Origin: Anaerolineae bacterium
GTDB lineage: Bacteria > Chloroflexota > Anaerolineae > B4-G1 > SLSP01
Assembly (NCBI GenBank): GCA_025454475.1
Contig: JALOOJ010000013.1
Coordinates: 1 to 36,815, forward strand
Direction of reading: 5' to 3'
DNA length: 36,815 nucleotides
A program made the translations under genes and the position numbers. Shown here piece by piece: positions 21,954 to 30,022 of the stretch; the first letter of the stretch is position 1, and each line of letters begins with the position of its first letter. The notes under the pieces were generated by a model. The model was not told the DNA's origin. It saw only the letters and a list, made by a program, of their open reading frames with translations, and ran no database searches.

Positions 21954-22952
21954 TTGGATCTGGCACTTCTCGAAAAGTTAACTCAGACCTATGGCCCCTC
22001 GGGATACGAGGACGCGATCCGTGCCGTCATTGGCAGCGCCATCGAGGCTGTTGCGGATGAGACACGGGTGGATCCCCTCGGCAGCCTCATCGGCTATCGC
22101 CGTGGTCAGGGAGGCGCACACGACGGCAAGCGTGTGATTCTGGCCGCCCATATGGATGAGATCGGCCTGATCATCACCCATGTGGAGGAGAAAGGATTCC
22201 TCCGGTTCACCTCCATTGGCGGCGTACGCGCGGCCCACTGCATCGGAACAAGGGCCACATTTGCCAATGGTATCACGGGCCCCATCTACGTGGAACGGCG
22301 GGATGATGCCTCCAAGCTCCCAGAACTGCAGCATCTGTATCTGGACATCGGCTGCGCAGATCGCGCCTCGTGTCCGGTACGCGTTGGGGACACGGCTACC
22401 TTCGTCGGTCCCCTGATGCAGCGAGGGTCACGACTGATCAGCAAGGCCCTGGACGACCGAATCGGCTGTTATGTTTTGATCGAGGTCATGCGCCGCCTGG
22501 ATAATTCAGCTCACGACGTCTACTTCGCGTTCACGACCCAGGAAGAGATCACCCTGTCCGGCGCACGGACCGCCGCGTACCGGATCGAGCCGGATATCGC
22601 TATCTCCGTTGACGTGACGGCGACAGGCGATGTACCCAAGGCACTGCCGATGGAAGTGAGCCTGGGCCAGGGGCCAGCCGTAAAGGTGAAGGATGGCGGC
22701 ATGATCGCCCATCCCCATGTCCGCGATCGCCTTGTCGAGGCAGCGGAACGCGCCGGCGCGCCCTACCAGATGGAAGTCCTGCTGGGCGGTACCACCGACG
22801 CAGCGGCGATGCAGCTTGTGAGATCTGGCGTGCCGAGTGGTTGTCTCAGTATCCCTTGCCGGTATGTTCACTCCCCTTCAGAAATGGTCGACCAGGGGGA
22901 CGTAGAGCATGCGATCGAGGTGCTGCTTTCGCTGCTCCGCGAAACGCTGTAG
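21954..22952 (+). CDS. M42 family aminopeptidase, third of three
   Basis: A 332-residue paralogue with AAHMDEIG, KALDDRIG, TTQEEITLSGA, SVDVTATGD and RYVHSP. The Glu-Glu pair is followed by I-T-L-S rather than the usual V-G-x-(K/R), a local change next to the catalytic site. The TTG start at 21954 is chosen for the AAGAAGGAGA five bases upstream; an in-frame GTG at 21924 is possible. It lies 35 bases after the second paralogue and completes the transcript. I see no hairpin terminator in the 143-bp gap that follows. Confidence 0.93.
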   Translation: MDLALLEKLTQTYGPSGYEDAIRAVIGSAIEAVADETRVDPLGSLIGYRRGQGGAHDGKRVILAAHMDEIGLIITHVEEKGFLRFTSIGGVRAAHCIGTRATFANGITGPIYVERRDDASKLPELQHLYLDIGCADRASCPVRVGDTATFVGPLMQRGSRLISKALDDRIGCYVLIEVMRRLDNSAHDVYFAFTTQEEITLSGARTAAYRIEPDIAISVDVTATGDVPKALPMEVSLGQGPAVKVKDGGMIAHPHVRDRLVEAAERAGAPYQMEVLLGGTTDAAAMQLVRSGVPSGCLSIPCRYVHSPSEMVDQGDVEHAIEVLLSLLRETL

Positions 22953-23027
22953 CCCACCGCAGCGCAATCGAGGTCTTCAACGCCCTCACCAATCGCCTGC
23001 ACGGGAATCTCTCCCCACTTGGCACAG

Positions 23028-23056
23028 TGGCACATGTCCCCTTTTTGTGATATGAT
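23028..23056 (+). promoter_or_regulatory. promoter for the lipoprotein gene
   Basis: A good -10, TATGAT (23051-23056), with a weak -35, TGGCAC (23028-23033), 17 bp apart. The -35 match is poor, so the call depends mainly on the -10. Confidence 0.45.
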
Positions 23057-23095
23057 TAGCTAATAAACTTCACTTTGCGCAGCAGGAGGAGCGGG

Positions 23096-23578
23096 ATGAC
23101 AAGGAAGAGGGCGTTGCGTGGGGCATGGGGGCTGTTGATCATAGTCGTGCTGCTTCTGGCGGCCTGTGGCGGAGGCGATACCGGCGCGCCTCCGGCGGTA
23201 GATGGCGATGGGCCCGGGGTTGAGGAGGAAGCTCCTACGGCAGAAGACAACGGCGATGAGACGGTTGCAGAGCCGACCTCAACAGCCGAGAGTCAGATCC
23301 CGGACGTCCTCGTTCTACATCCGGACGCCTTCGACCTGGTTGCTACGCCTGCTTCGGGCACCTACGTGTACCAGGTGCCCGGGATGGTTGCAGAGATCAT
23401 GGATTACATGCTGACAGAGCTCAAGGCCAAAGGCTGGGAGGAGCTCGGTCAGCCGACACTGATGGGACACTTAGCGACGCTAACCTTGCGGATGGGCAAG
23501 GACCGCCTCACGATCAGCATGCAGGATAACGAGATTACCGAGGCGACGCGCGTCCAGATGCTACTGATGCAGCAGTAG
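23096..23578 (+). CDS. small lipoprotein of unknown function
   Basis: A 160-residue exported protein. Basic N-terminus (MTRKRALRG), hydrophobic stretch (GLLIIVVLLLAAC) and the lipobox LAAC at about residues 22-25 mark it as a lipoprotein. An acidic, low-complexity linker follows (GDTGAPPAVDGDG to about residue 70), then a compact ~85-residue domain with VLVLHPDAFDLVATPASGTYVYQVPG, MVAEIMDYMLTELKAKGWEELGQ and a beta-rich end. The domain resembles the 'extract a difference between peptide and model' modules seen in Chloroflexota lipoproteins, but I cannot name it. AGGAGGAG precedes ATG 23096. Confidence 0.8.
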   Translation: MTRKRALRGAWGLLIIVVLLLAACGGGDTGAPPAVDGDGPGVEEEAPTAEDNGDETVAEPTSTAESQIPDVLVLHPDAFDLVATPASGTYVYQVPGMVAEIMDYMLTELKAKGWEELGQPTLMGHLATLTLRMGKDRLTISMQDNEITEATRVQMLLMQQ

Positions 23579-23630
23579 AGCCGGCCGACGTTTCGACTGT
23601 GTGGGAAGACACAAACCCAGGGGAGGTGGA

Positions 23631-23981
23631 GTGGAGAGTAGGGAGCTAGCGAACCGGATTACCGAGATTATCGTCGACAGACAGGGCGAGGACATCGTGC
23701 TGCTCGATCTGACCGAGGTCACAACCTTCACCGATTACTTTGTGATCTGCACAGCAGGCAGCCGCCGTCAGTTGGATGCGCTACAAAATGCCATTCGCGA
23801 GGGGGTGAAGCAGAGCGAGCAACGGCTCGTTGCCCTCAACGTAGAAGGCGATCCGGAGTCGGGTTGGGTTCTCGTTGACTACAATAGCGTGATCATCCAT
23901 CTTTTCAGCGATGAGATGCGCAAGTTCTATCGGCTCGAGGAGCTCTGGAGCAACGCTCGTACGATAGCGCGCATCCAATAA
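23631..23981 (+). CDS. rsfS: ribosome silencing factor RsfS
   Basis: A 116-residue protein of the RsfS/Iojap/C7orf30 family, which binds ribosomal protein L14 (uL14) on the large subunit and blocks subunit joining when nutrients are short. Typical sequences are LLDLTEVTTFTDYFVICTAGS, SGWVLVDYNSVIIHLFSDEMRKFYRLEELW. The start is a GTG at 23631 preceded by GGGGAGGTGGA; an in-frame ATG at 23601 is upstream of the ribosome-binding sequence and less likely. It follows the lipoprotein by 52 bases and ends at its own terminator. Confidence 0.95.
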   Translation: MESRELANRITEIIVDRQGEDIVLLDLTEVTTFTDYFVICTAGSRRQLDALQNAIREGVKQSEQRLVALNVEGDPESGWVLVDYNSVIIHLFSDEMRKFYRLEELWSNARTIARIQ

Positions 23982-24003
23982 GTGTTACCAGGGACACGCT
24001 CAG

Positions 24004-24060
24004 AGTGCCGGGGACTGGAGGCGTCGGAATGCCTTCGCGGTCCCTGGCACTGTTTGTTGT
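24004..24060 (+). terminator. intrinsic terminator after rsfS
   Basis: A 12-bp stem (24004-24015 with 24040-24051, one G-T wobble) enclosing a second small stem, followed by GTTTGTTGT. It lies 14 bases before the next promoter and insulates yvcK from rsfS. Confidence 0.8.
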
Positions 24061-24073
24061 GGGGCACCGTTTG

Positions 24074-24101
24074 TTGACATGCCCCGTGATCTGGGTATAA
24101 T
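24074..24101 (+). promoter_or_regulatory. consensus promoter of yvcK, probably giving a leaderless mRNA
   Basis: TTGACA (24074-24079), 16 bp, TATAAT (24096-24101): both hexamers perfect. The ATG at 24109 lies 7 bases after the -10, where transcription should start, so the mRNA would have no 5' UTR. Confidence 0.85.
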
Positions 24102-24108
24102 CGCCTTG

Positions 24109-25404
24109 ATGAAGCGGAGGGTTATCCTGGCTGGAGCGCAAAGCTGGCCAACCCACCTCAAGTGGCTTACGCCCGGGATCGGCGTCAAGCGCTGGCTATT
24201 GCTGTTGGCCCTCGGTGTGGGGCTTCTGAGCCTCGGTGGTACGGTCGCTTTGCGAGCAGCCTATCCCCTCCCTCGGTACTTTTACTATGTAACGCTTCAG
24301 TTCCTGCCGCGCGGCCTGAGGGCCTTCAGTTTCCTGTTCGTCGCCACCGGCATCATCGGATACGCTGTCTGGGGGCTGAGTCGGGCGCTGCTGGTTCCGA
24401 TTATGTCGGGCGCGCACCCCTCGATTCCTCAAGCATTGTATGACTATCGGCGCCGTGGGCGCGGGCCGAGGATCGTCGTGATCGGTGGCGGACACGGACA
24501 ATCGTCTGTGTTACGTGGAATGAAGGCTTTCACCTCGAACCTGACCGCGATCGTCACCGTGGCCGACGACGGAGGGTCATCCGGCAGGCTCCGGCGCGAT
24601 GTCGGGATCCTGCCTCCAGGCGACTTCCGAAACTGCATTGCCGCCCTGGCAGACGATGAGGCCTTGATGACCCGCCTGTTTCAGTACCGGTTCGCCAACG
24701 GCAAGGATCTGAGTGGGCACAGCTTTGGCAACCTGTTTATCACCGCTATGGCCGGGGTCACGGGGTCCTTTGAGTCTGCCCTAAAGGAGTCCAGTCAGGT
24801 CTTGGCTGTGCAGGGTCGGGTTCTGCCTAGCACGCTCGAAGCAGTGACTCTCTGTGCTGACGTCAGCAGGGAGGACGGAAGCGTCGCTCGTGTGTGTGGT
24901 GAATCGGCGATTCCGCTGTCCAGTGGTCGCATCTTGCGGGTGACACTGATCCCCGAGAGCCCAAACGCGTATCCGGGCGCCATCCAGGCGATCTTGGCCG
25001 CGGACCTGGTGGTCATCGGGCCCGGCAGTCTGTACACCAGCATTCTGGCTAACCTGCTGGTGCCGCAGATCCTTGAAGCGCTGAAAGCAACGCGGGCAAC
25101 GCTCATCTATGTATGCAACGTGGCAACGCAGCCCGGCGAGACGGACGGCTACACGGCACAGGAGCACGTTCGAGCGCTGGAGCGCCATATCGGTGAGGGT
25201 GTGATCGACAGGATTGTGGTCAACACCCACCTTCCGAAGAGCGTCCCGATCGTGGGGGACACGGAGTGCGATTGGGTCAGACCCGAAGCCATCATGTCGG
25301 AGGACCCACGGACGATCGTAGCGGATCTGGTGGATCGTACCTGTGATGGACACCACAACAGTGAGCGATTGGCCGAGGCATTGTTAACGCTTTTGAAGGA
25401 GTAG
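24109..25404 (+). CDS. yvcK: YvcK/CofD-like protein with N-terminal membrane anchor
   Basis: A 431-residue protein. Residues ~120-430 form the CofD/YvcK Rossmann-like domain: VVIGGGHGQSSVLRGMK near 124-139, VTVADDGGSSGRLRRD, PPGDFRNCIAAL, GHSFGNLF, VVIGPGSLYTSIL. YvcK proteins bind UDP-sugars and are needed for normal peptidoglycan synthesis and growth on gluconeogenic carbon sources in Bacillus. Two hydrophobic helices precede the domain (about 29-50 and 72-97), placing it on the membrane; short Bacillus YvcK lacks them. The ATG at 24109 lies at the predicted transcription start with no Shine-Dalgarno. It precedes gap, pgk and tpiA, a sensible neighbour for a gluconeogenesis factor. Confidence 0.92.
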   Translation: MKRRVILAGAQSWPTHLKWLTPGIGVKRWLLLLALGVGLLSLGGTVALRAAYPLPRYFYYVTLQFLPRGLRAFSFLFVATGIIGYAVWGLSRALLVPIMSGAHPSIPQALYDYRRRGRGPRIVVIGGGHGQSSVLRGMKAFTSNLTAIVTVADDGGSSGRLRRDVGILPPGDFRNCIAALADDEALMTRLFQYRFANGKDLSGHSFGNLFITAMAGVTGSFESALKESSQVLAVQGRVLPSTLEAVTLCADVSREDGSVARVCGESAIPLSSGRILRVTLIPESPNAYPGAIQAILAADLVVIGPGSLYTSILANLLVPQILEALKATRATLIYVCNVATQPGETDGYTAQEHVRALERHIGEGVIDRIVVNTHLPKSVPIVGDTECDWVRPEAIMSEDPRTIVADLVDRTCDGHHNSERLAEALLTLLKE

Positions 25405-25437
25405 TTGGGGATGTACGATTGATGATTGGGCCAGCAC

Positions 25438-25465
25438 ATCGACCGCGGCGACGCCGCGGCTCGAT
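25438..25465. other. strong hairpin between yvcK and gap
   Basis: ATCGACCGCGGC (25438-25449) pairs with GCCGCGG-C-TCGAT (25453-25465) with one bulged base. There is no T-run, so it is not a canonical terminator. The rest of the 132-bp gap shows no convincing promoter for gap. Confidence 0.5.
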
Positions 25466-25536
25466 CGCCAGTGGGTCTAGTCGTCAATCCTGGGTTTCCA
25501 ACCAAATGCTCAACCTTAAGACACGAAGGAGTGACT

Positions 25537-26547
25537 ATGGCTACGAAGATTGGGATTAACGGGTTCGGACGTATTGGACGATTGGTGCTGCGCACGATTC
25601 TCGAGCGCCACCCTGACGAGTTGGAGGTGGTCGGCGTCAACGACCTCTTCAGCACCAAGATCAACGCCCACCTGTTCAAGCACGACTCGACCTATGGCGA
25701 CTTCAAGGGTGATGTCTCCTACACCGCGGACAGCATTATCGTCAATGGCAAGACGATCAAAGCTTTCGCCATTCGCAACCCCGAGGAGCTTCCGTGGAGC
25801 GAGCTGGGTGTTGATATCGTCATCGAGTCAACGGGTATCTTCCGCGATCGCGAGGGCGCCGGGAAGCACATCAAGGCAGGCGCCAAGAAAGTCATCATCA
25901 CCGCTCCGTCCAAGGGCGAGGATATCACCATCGTGATCGGCGTGAACGAGCAGGACTACGATCCTACGAACCACAACATCATCTCCAACGCATCCTGCAC
26001 GACCAACTGTCTAGCTCCCGTTGCCAAGGTCCTTCAGGACAACTTTGGCATCGCCCGGGGCTTGATGACTACGATTCACTCCTACACAAATGACCAGGTC
26101 ACACTGGATCAAGGACACAAAGACCTACGTCGCGCCCGAACAGCCGCTCAGAACATCATCCCCACCACCACCGGTGCAGCGCAAGCTGTGGCGCTGGTAA
26201 TCCCCGAGCTGAAGGGTGTGTTCACCGGCTTCGCGATGCGTGTGCCGACGCCCACGGTCTCCGTTGTTGACCTGACAGTCGAGCTGAAGACTGACACCAC
26301 AGTCGAGGCAATCAACGCCGCGATGAAGGATGCGGCCGAGGGCGCGCTCGCCGGGATCCTCGGCTACACTGACGAGGAGTTGGTGTCGTCGGACTTCAGG
26401 GGCGATGAGCGCTCTTCCATCTTCGACTCTGAACTGACCATGATGATGGGTCCGCGCTTCGCCAAGGTAGTCTCCTGGTATGACAACGAGTGGGGTTACT
26501 CCTGCCGGGTCGCGGACCTTGCCGCGATCGTCGCCAGCAAGCTGTAG
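25537..26547 (+). CDS. gap: glyceraldehyde-3-phosphate dehydrogenase
   Basis: A 336-residue phosphorylating GAPDH that converts glyceraldehyde 3-phosphate, NAD+ and phosphate to 1,3-bisphosphoglycerate. The dinucleotide-binding start is [13 protein letters not shown], the catalytic Cys154 is in SNASCTTN, and [11 protein letters not shown] closes the enzyme. NDL at residues 35-37 (VGVNDLF) fits an NAD-preferring type. ATG 25537 is supported by AAGGAG nine bases upstream and by the family start; longer in-frame reading is unsupported. It heads the gap-pgk-tpiA cluster and is followed by an intrinsic terminator. Confidence 0.98.
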   Translation: MATKIGINGFGRIGRLVLRTILERHPDELEVVGVNDLFSTKINAHLFKHDSTYGDFKGDVSYTADSIIVNGKTIKAFAIRNPEELPWSELGVDIVIESTGIFRDREGAGKHIKAGAKKVIITAPSKGEDITIVIGVNEQDYDPTNHNIISNASCTTNCLAPVAKVLQDNFGIARGLMTTIHSYTNDQVTLDQGHKDLRRARTAAQNIIPTTTGAAQAVALVIPELKGVFTGFAMRVPTPTVSVVDLTVELKTDTTVEAINAAMKDAAEGALAGILGYTDEELVSSDFRGDERSSIFDSELTMMMGPRFAKVVSWYDNEWGYSCRVADLAAIVASKL

Positions 26548-26574
26548 GGGCCGAACAGCCAGAGATGAACCAAG

Positions 26575-26605
26575 AAGGGATAAGGAGCGACTCCTTATCC
26601 CTTTT
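26575..26605 (+). terminator. intrinsic terminator between gap and pgk
   Basis: A perfect 13-bp stem (26575-26587 with 26591-26603), 3-base loop, then TTTTC. It lies just before the pgk ribosome-binding site; partial read-through would make gap mRNA exceed pgk mRNA. Confidence 0.85.
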
Positions 26606-26627
26606 CTCTATATCAAAAGGAGGTCCC

Positions 26628-27800
26628 ATGACCAAGAAGACCGTGCGCGATATCGACCTGAAGGGTAAGCGCGTCCTGATGCGCGTAGACTTCAATGTTC
26701 CGGTTGAGGGCAAGACCATTACGGACGATACCCGTATCCAAGCTGCCTTGCCGACCATCAGGTACGTCCTTGAACAAGGCGCATCCGTCATCCTGATGTC
26801 GCACTTTGGACGCCCCAAGGATGGCCCCGATCCTAAGTACAGCCTGCAGCCCGTTGCGGTGCGCCTGGCAGAGCTCCTCGGCATGCCGGTCACGATGGCG
26901 CCCGATGTCGTCGGTGAGGAGGTAGAGGCGATGGCCAAAGCCCTCAAACCCGGCGACGTTATGCTCCTGGAGAACACCCGTTTCTACCCCGGCGAGACCA
27001 AGAACGCTCCCGATTTTGTCGATAAGCTGGCCGCTCTTGGCGACATCTACGTCAACGATGCCTTTGGCTCAGCCCACAGGGCTCACGCCAGCACGGTGGG
27101 AATTGCCGAGAGGATGCCCGCCGTGGGCGGATTCCTCATCGAGAAGGAGATCACGTTCCTGGGCAAAGCCACGGGAGACGCGGAGCATCCTTACGTCGTC
27201 ATCCTGGGTGGAGCCAAAGTCTCCGACAAGATCCTGGTGATTGAGAACATGCTCACCAAGGCCGACACGATCCTGATCGGTGGCGGCATGGCCAACACGT
27301 TCCTCAAGGCACAGGGCCTGGAGATGGGCGACTCATTGGTTGAGGATGACGTGCTAGATACCGCCAAGGCATTGATGGCCAAGGCCGGGGGCAAGCTGGT
27401 GCTACCCGTCGACGCCGTCGTCGCTAACGCTTTCGACAACGATGCGCCCCGGAATGTGGTGGATATCGCTGCCGTCAGCACGGGCTGGCGCATTCTGGAC
27501 ATTGGCCCGAAGACCATCGAGCTGTATATGAGCAAGCTAGCCGATGCCAAGACCGTTGTCTGGAACGGGCCTATGGGCGTCTTCGAGATGCCGAACTTCG
27601 CCAAAGGCACCTTCGCCATCGCTGAAGCCCTCGCGGCGCTCGATGCAGTGACGGTGATTGGTGGCGGGGACTCGGCTTCGGCGGTCAACCAGGCCGGCGT
27701 CGCCGACAAAGTGAGTCACGTGTCCACCGGAGGTGGCGCGAGTCTTGAGTTCCTGGAGGGCAAGATTCTGCCCGGCGTCGCGGCACTCAACGACAAGTAG
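26628..27800 (+). CDS. pgk: phosphoglycerate kinase
   Basis: A 390-residue kinase that transfers phosphate between 1,3-bisphosphoglycerate and ADP. N-terminal substrate-binding blocks are [14 protein letters not shown], the SHFGRP loop and ENTRFYPGE; the C-terminal nucleotide domain shows [29 protein letters not shown] and GGGDSASAV. Length is typical and nothing is missing. ATG 26628 follows AAAAGGAGG. The gene lies 80 bases after gap, across an intrinsic terminator, and 122 bases before tpiA. Confidence 0.98.
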   Translation: MTKKTVRDIDLKGKRVLMRVDFNVPVEGKTITDDTRIQAALPTIRYVLEQGASVILMSHFGRPKDGPDPKYSLQPVAVRLAELLGMPVTMAPDVVGEEVEAMAKALKPGDVMLLENTRFYPGETKNAPDFVDKLAALGDIYVNDAFGSAHRAHASTVGIAERMPAVGGFLIEKEITFLGKATGDAEHPYVVILGGAKVSDKILVIENMLTKADTILIGGGMANTFLKAQGLEMGDSLVEDDVLDTAKALMAKAGGKLVLPVDAVVANAFDNDAPRNVVDIAAVSTGWRILDIGPKTIELYMSKLADAKTVVWNGPMGVFEMPNFAKGTFAIAEALAALDAVTVIGGGDSASAVNQAGVADKVSHVSTGGGASLEFLEGKILPGVAALNDK

Positions 27801-27875
27801 CCTCACAGCAGACATCCGACCGACCCCACCGCTGAGTGGGCCCCGTTGTTCGCGGAGAACACTATCGAGAAGCAC

Positions 27876-27904
27876 GCCGGGCACTGGACACTCCAGTGCC
27901 CGGC
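27876..27904 (+). other. hairpin between pgk and tpiA
   Basis: A perfect 13-bp stem GCCGGGCACTGGA (27876-27888) with TCCAGTGCCCGGC (27892-27904), 3-base loop, immediately before the tpiA ribosome-binding site. There is no T-run; it may be an RNA-stabilising or processing stem rather than a terminator. Confidence 0.65.
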
Positions 27905-27922
27905 GCTTGAAAGGAGACCCGA

Positions 27923-28693
27923 ATGCGTAGACCGTTCATTGCCGGTAACTGGAAGATGCACAAGACCGTCGCCGAAGCCGTTGACCTTGCCGTTGCGCTC
28001 AAAGCGGCTCTGGCGGACGTATCGACCATGGACCTGGCCGTCTGTCCCACTGCGACCGCCCTGGAAGCGGTGAGCCACGTGCTGGCACGCACAAACATCG
28101 GCGTCGGCGCCCAGAATATGTACTGGGAGGATAGCGGAGCCTACACGGGTGAGATCTCACCCTTGATGGCAAAGGAGTTGGCCGCATACGTGATCATCGG
28201 CCACTCAGAGCGACGCCAATACTTCGGCGAGACCGATACGACCGTCAATCTCAAGCTCAAAGCCGCCCTTCGGCATAACCTCACCCCCATCGTCTGCATC
28301 GGCGAAAGCCTGGCGCAGAACGAGGCGGGCGAGACCGTGGCGTTCGTCGGCGCTCAGATCCGCGGCGCCTTTGCAGGCATTGCACAGGACGATGCTCAGA
28401 AGGTCGTGCTGGCGTATGAGCCCATCTGGGCCATCGGCACGGGACGCACCGCAATGCCCGAGGACGCGGACCGCACCATCCGCGAGGCCATCCGCAACGT
28501 CTTGTGCGATCTCTATGACCAGGCGACTGCCGAGACGATCCGGGTGCAGTATGGCGGCAGCGTCAAGCCCAGCAACATGGCGGACTTCATCGTGATGCCC
28601 GAGATCGATGGGGCGCTGGTCGGCGGTGCAAGTCTAAAGGTCGAGGACTTCGCCGGCATCGTCAAGAACGCTGCGGCGGCGCTGAAGGTCTGA
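27923..28693 (+). CDS. tpiA: triosephosphate isomerase
   Basis: A 256-residue TIM barrel that interconverts dihydroxyacetone phosphate and glyceraldehyde 3-phosphate. Active-site blocks are FIAGNWKMHK (Lys), GHSERR (His), YEPIWAIGTGR (Glu and the flexible loop) and YGGSVKPSN (phosphate grip). GAAAGGAG lies upstream of ATG 27923. It is the third glycolytic gene in a row and is followed after 14 bases by the epimerase gene. Confidence 0.98.
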   Translation: MRRPFIAGNWKMHKTVAEAVDLAVALKAALADVSTMDLAVCPTATALEAVSHVLARTNIGVGAQNMYWEDSGAYTGEISPLMAKELAAYVIIGHSERRQYFGETDTTVNLKLKAALRHNLTPIVCIGESLAQNEAGETVAFVGAQIRGAFAGIAQDDAQKVVLAYEPIWAIGTGRTAMPEDADRTIREAIRNVLCDLYDQATAETIRVQYGGSVKPSNMADFIVMPEIDGALVGGASLKVEDFAGIVKNAAAALKV

Positions 28694-28707
28694 GAGGGGG
28701 TCGATCC

Positions 28708-29955
28708 ATGCCCGACCCAACCAGGCTGCGTGACTCGGTTCAACGCGCCGAAGCGGAACTCCGTGGGAATATCCTCCCATTCTGGATGTCCCACGCCGTC
28801 GATCACGAGCGTGGCGGCTTCTACGGAGAGATCACCAACGATCTCACAGTTCGAAGAGATGCGCCACGGGGCGCCCTGCTCACATCACGCATTCTCTGGA
28901 CCTACTCGGCCGCGTATCGAAGGTACAAAGACACGGCCTACCTTGCGATGGCCGATTGGGCGTACAAGGACCTCGTCCATCGGTTCTGGGATGAAACGTA
29001 CGGCGGGCTCTACTGGATGGTGGGCGTTGATGGTACGCTGATTCGGCCCGGCAAGCAGATCTATGGGCAGGCGTTCGGCATCTATGCCTTGGCAGAATAC
29101 TATGCCGCGACCAGGCACGAAGAGGCGCTGCAACGGGCGCAGGCGATCTTCCAGGCGATGGAGGCCCACAGTTACGATCCCGAGCATCGGGGCTACTTTG
29201 AGGCATTCGCGCGTGACTGGGGCCAGGCTACCGATGTGCGGCTGAGCACCGTCGACCTGAACGAGATGAAGTCGATGAACACGCATCTGCACGTGATGGA
29301 GGCGTTCACGAACCTACTGCGGGTCTGGCCCGACGCTACGTTGCGCGCCAAACAGATCGAGCTCCTCGACGTCATGATGACCCACGTGATCAACCCAAAT
29401 ACCGCGCAGATGATCCTTTTCTTCAACGAAGCTTGGGAGCCGCGATCGCACCATGTCTCCTACGGACATGACATCGAAGCCAGCTGGCTGCTCGTCGAGT
29501 CTACGGAGGTAGTGGGCGATGCTACACTGGACCAGCGCGCGAGGGAGTTGGCGGTGCAGATGGCGCAAGCTGTCTACGAGCAGGGGCTCGACCCTGATGG
29601 CGGCATCGTCTACGAAAGAGGACCTGAGGGCCTGTTGGACTCTACCAAACAGTGGTGGCCGCAGGCTGAGGCGGCTGTAGGCTTCCTCAACGCCTACCAG
29701 CTGAGTGGCGCGCCGCACTTTCTGGACGCGGCGCTCAATAGTTGGGACTTCATAGAGACCCACCTCGTCGATCGTGAATACGGGGAGTGGTTGCGCTATG
29801 TCGAACGCGATCTAACTCGCCCGCAAGGTACGGGGGAGAACAATGCCAAAGTCAGCTTCTGGAAGTGCCCCTACCACAATGGACGGGCATGCATGGAGCT
29901 GATCGAGCGCCTGCACAAGATACGGGGTCCGATCAGCATCATCGAAGGGATCTGA
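28708..29955 (+). CDS. AGE-family epimerase, probably cellobiose 2-epimerase
   Basis: A 415-residue (alpha/alpha)6-barrel sugar epimerase/isomerase of the N-acylglucosamine 2-epimerase superfamily. The conserved blocks fit cellobiose 2-epimerase best: KQIYGQAFGIYALAEYY, NTHLHVMEAFTNLL (His), SYGHDIEASWLLVE (catalytic His), WWPQAEAAVGFLNAY, and FWKCPYHNGRACMEL (catalytic His). Cellobiose 2-epimerases turn beta-1,4-linked glucose disaccharides into glucosyl-mannose; mannose isomerase and N-acetylglucosamine epimerase are alternatives. GAGAGGGGG precedes ATG 28708. The gene is adjacent to tpiA and ends at a terminator shared with convergent nuoI; two secreted glycosidase-like genes lie further along. 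Confidence 0.87.
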   Translation: MPDPTRLRDSVQRAEAELRGNILPFWMSHAVDHERGGFYGEITNDLTVRRDAPRGALLTSRILWTYSAAYRRYKDTAYLAMADWAYKDLVHRFWDETYGGLYWMVGVDGTLIRPGKQIYGQAFGIYALAEYYAATRHEEALQRAQAIFQAMEAHSYDPEHRGYFEAFARDWGQATDVRLSTVDLNEMKSMNTHLHVMEAFTNLLRVWPDATLRAKQIELLDVMMTHVINPNTAQMILFFNEAWEPRSHHVSYGHDIEASWLLVESTEVVGDATLDQRARELAVQMAQAVYEQGLDPDGGIVYERGPEGLLDSTKQWWPQAEAAVGFLNAYQLSGAPHFLDAALNSWDFIETHLVDREYGEWLRYVERDLTRPQGTGENNAKVSFWKCPYHNGRACMELIERLHKIRGPISIIEGI

Positions 29956-29984
29956 CAGGTCGATTGGCCGATGATCCGGACCGG

Positions 29985-30022
29985 AGCGTAGGGGGCGAAG
30001 CTGCAGCTATGCCCCCTACGCT
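29985..30022. terminator. bidirectional hairpin between the epimerase gene and nuoI
   Basis: AGCGTAGGGGGC (29985-29996) pairs perfectly with GCCCCCTACGCT (30011-30022), a 12-bp stem with a 14-base loop. The right arm overlaps the last codons of nuoI. Confidence 0.65.
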
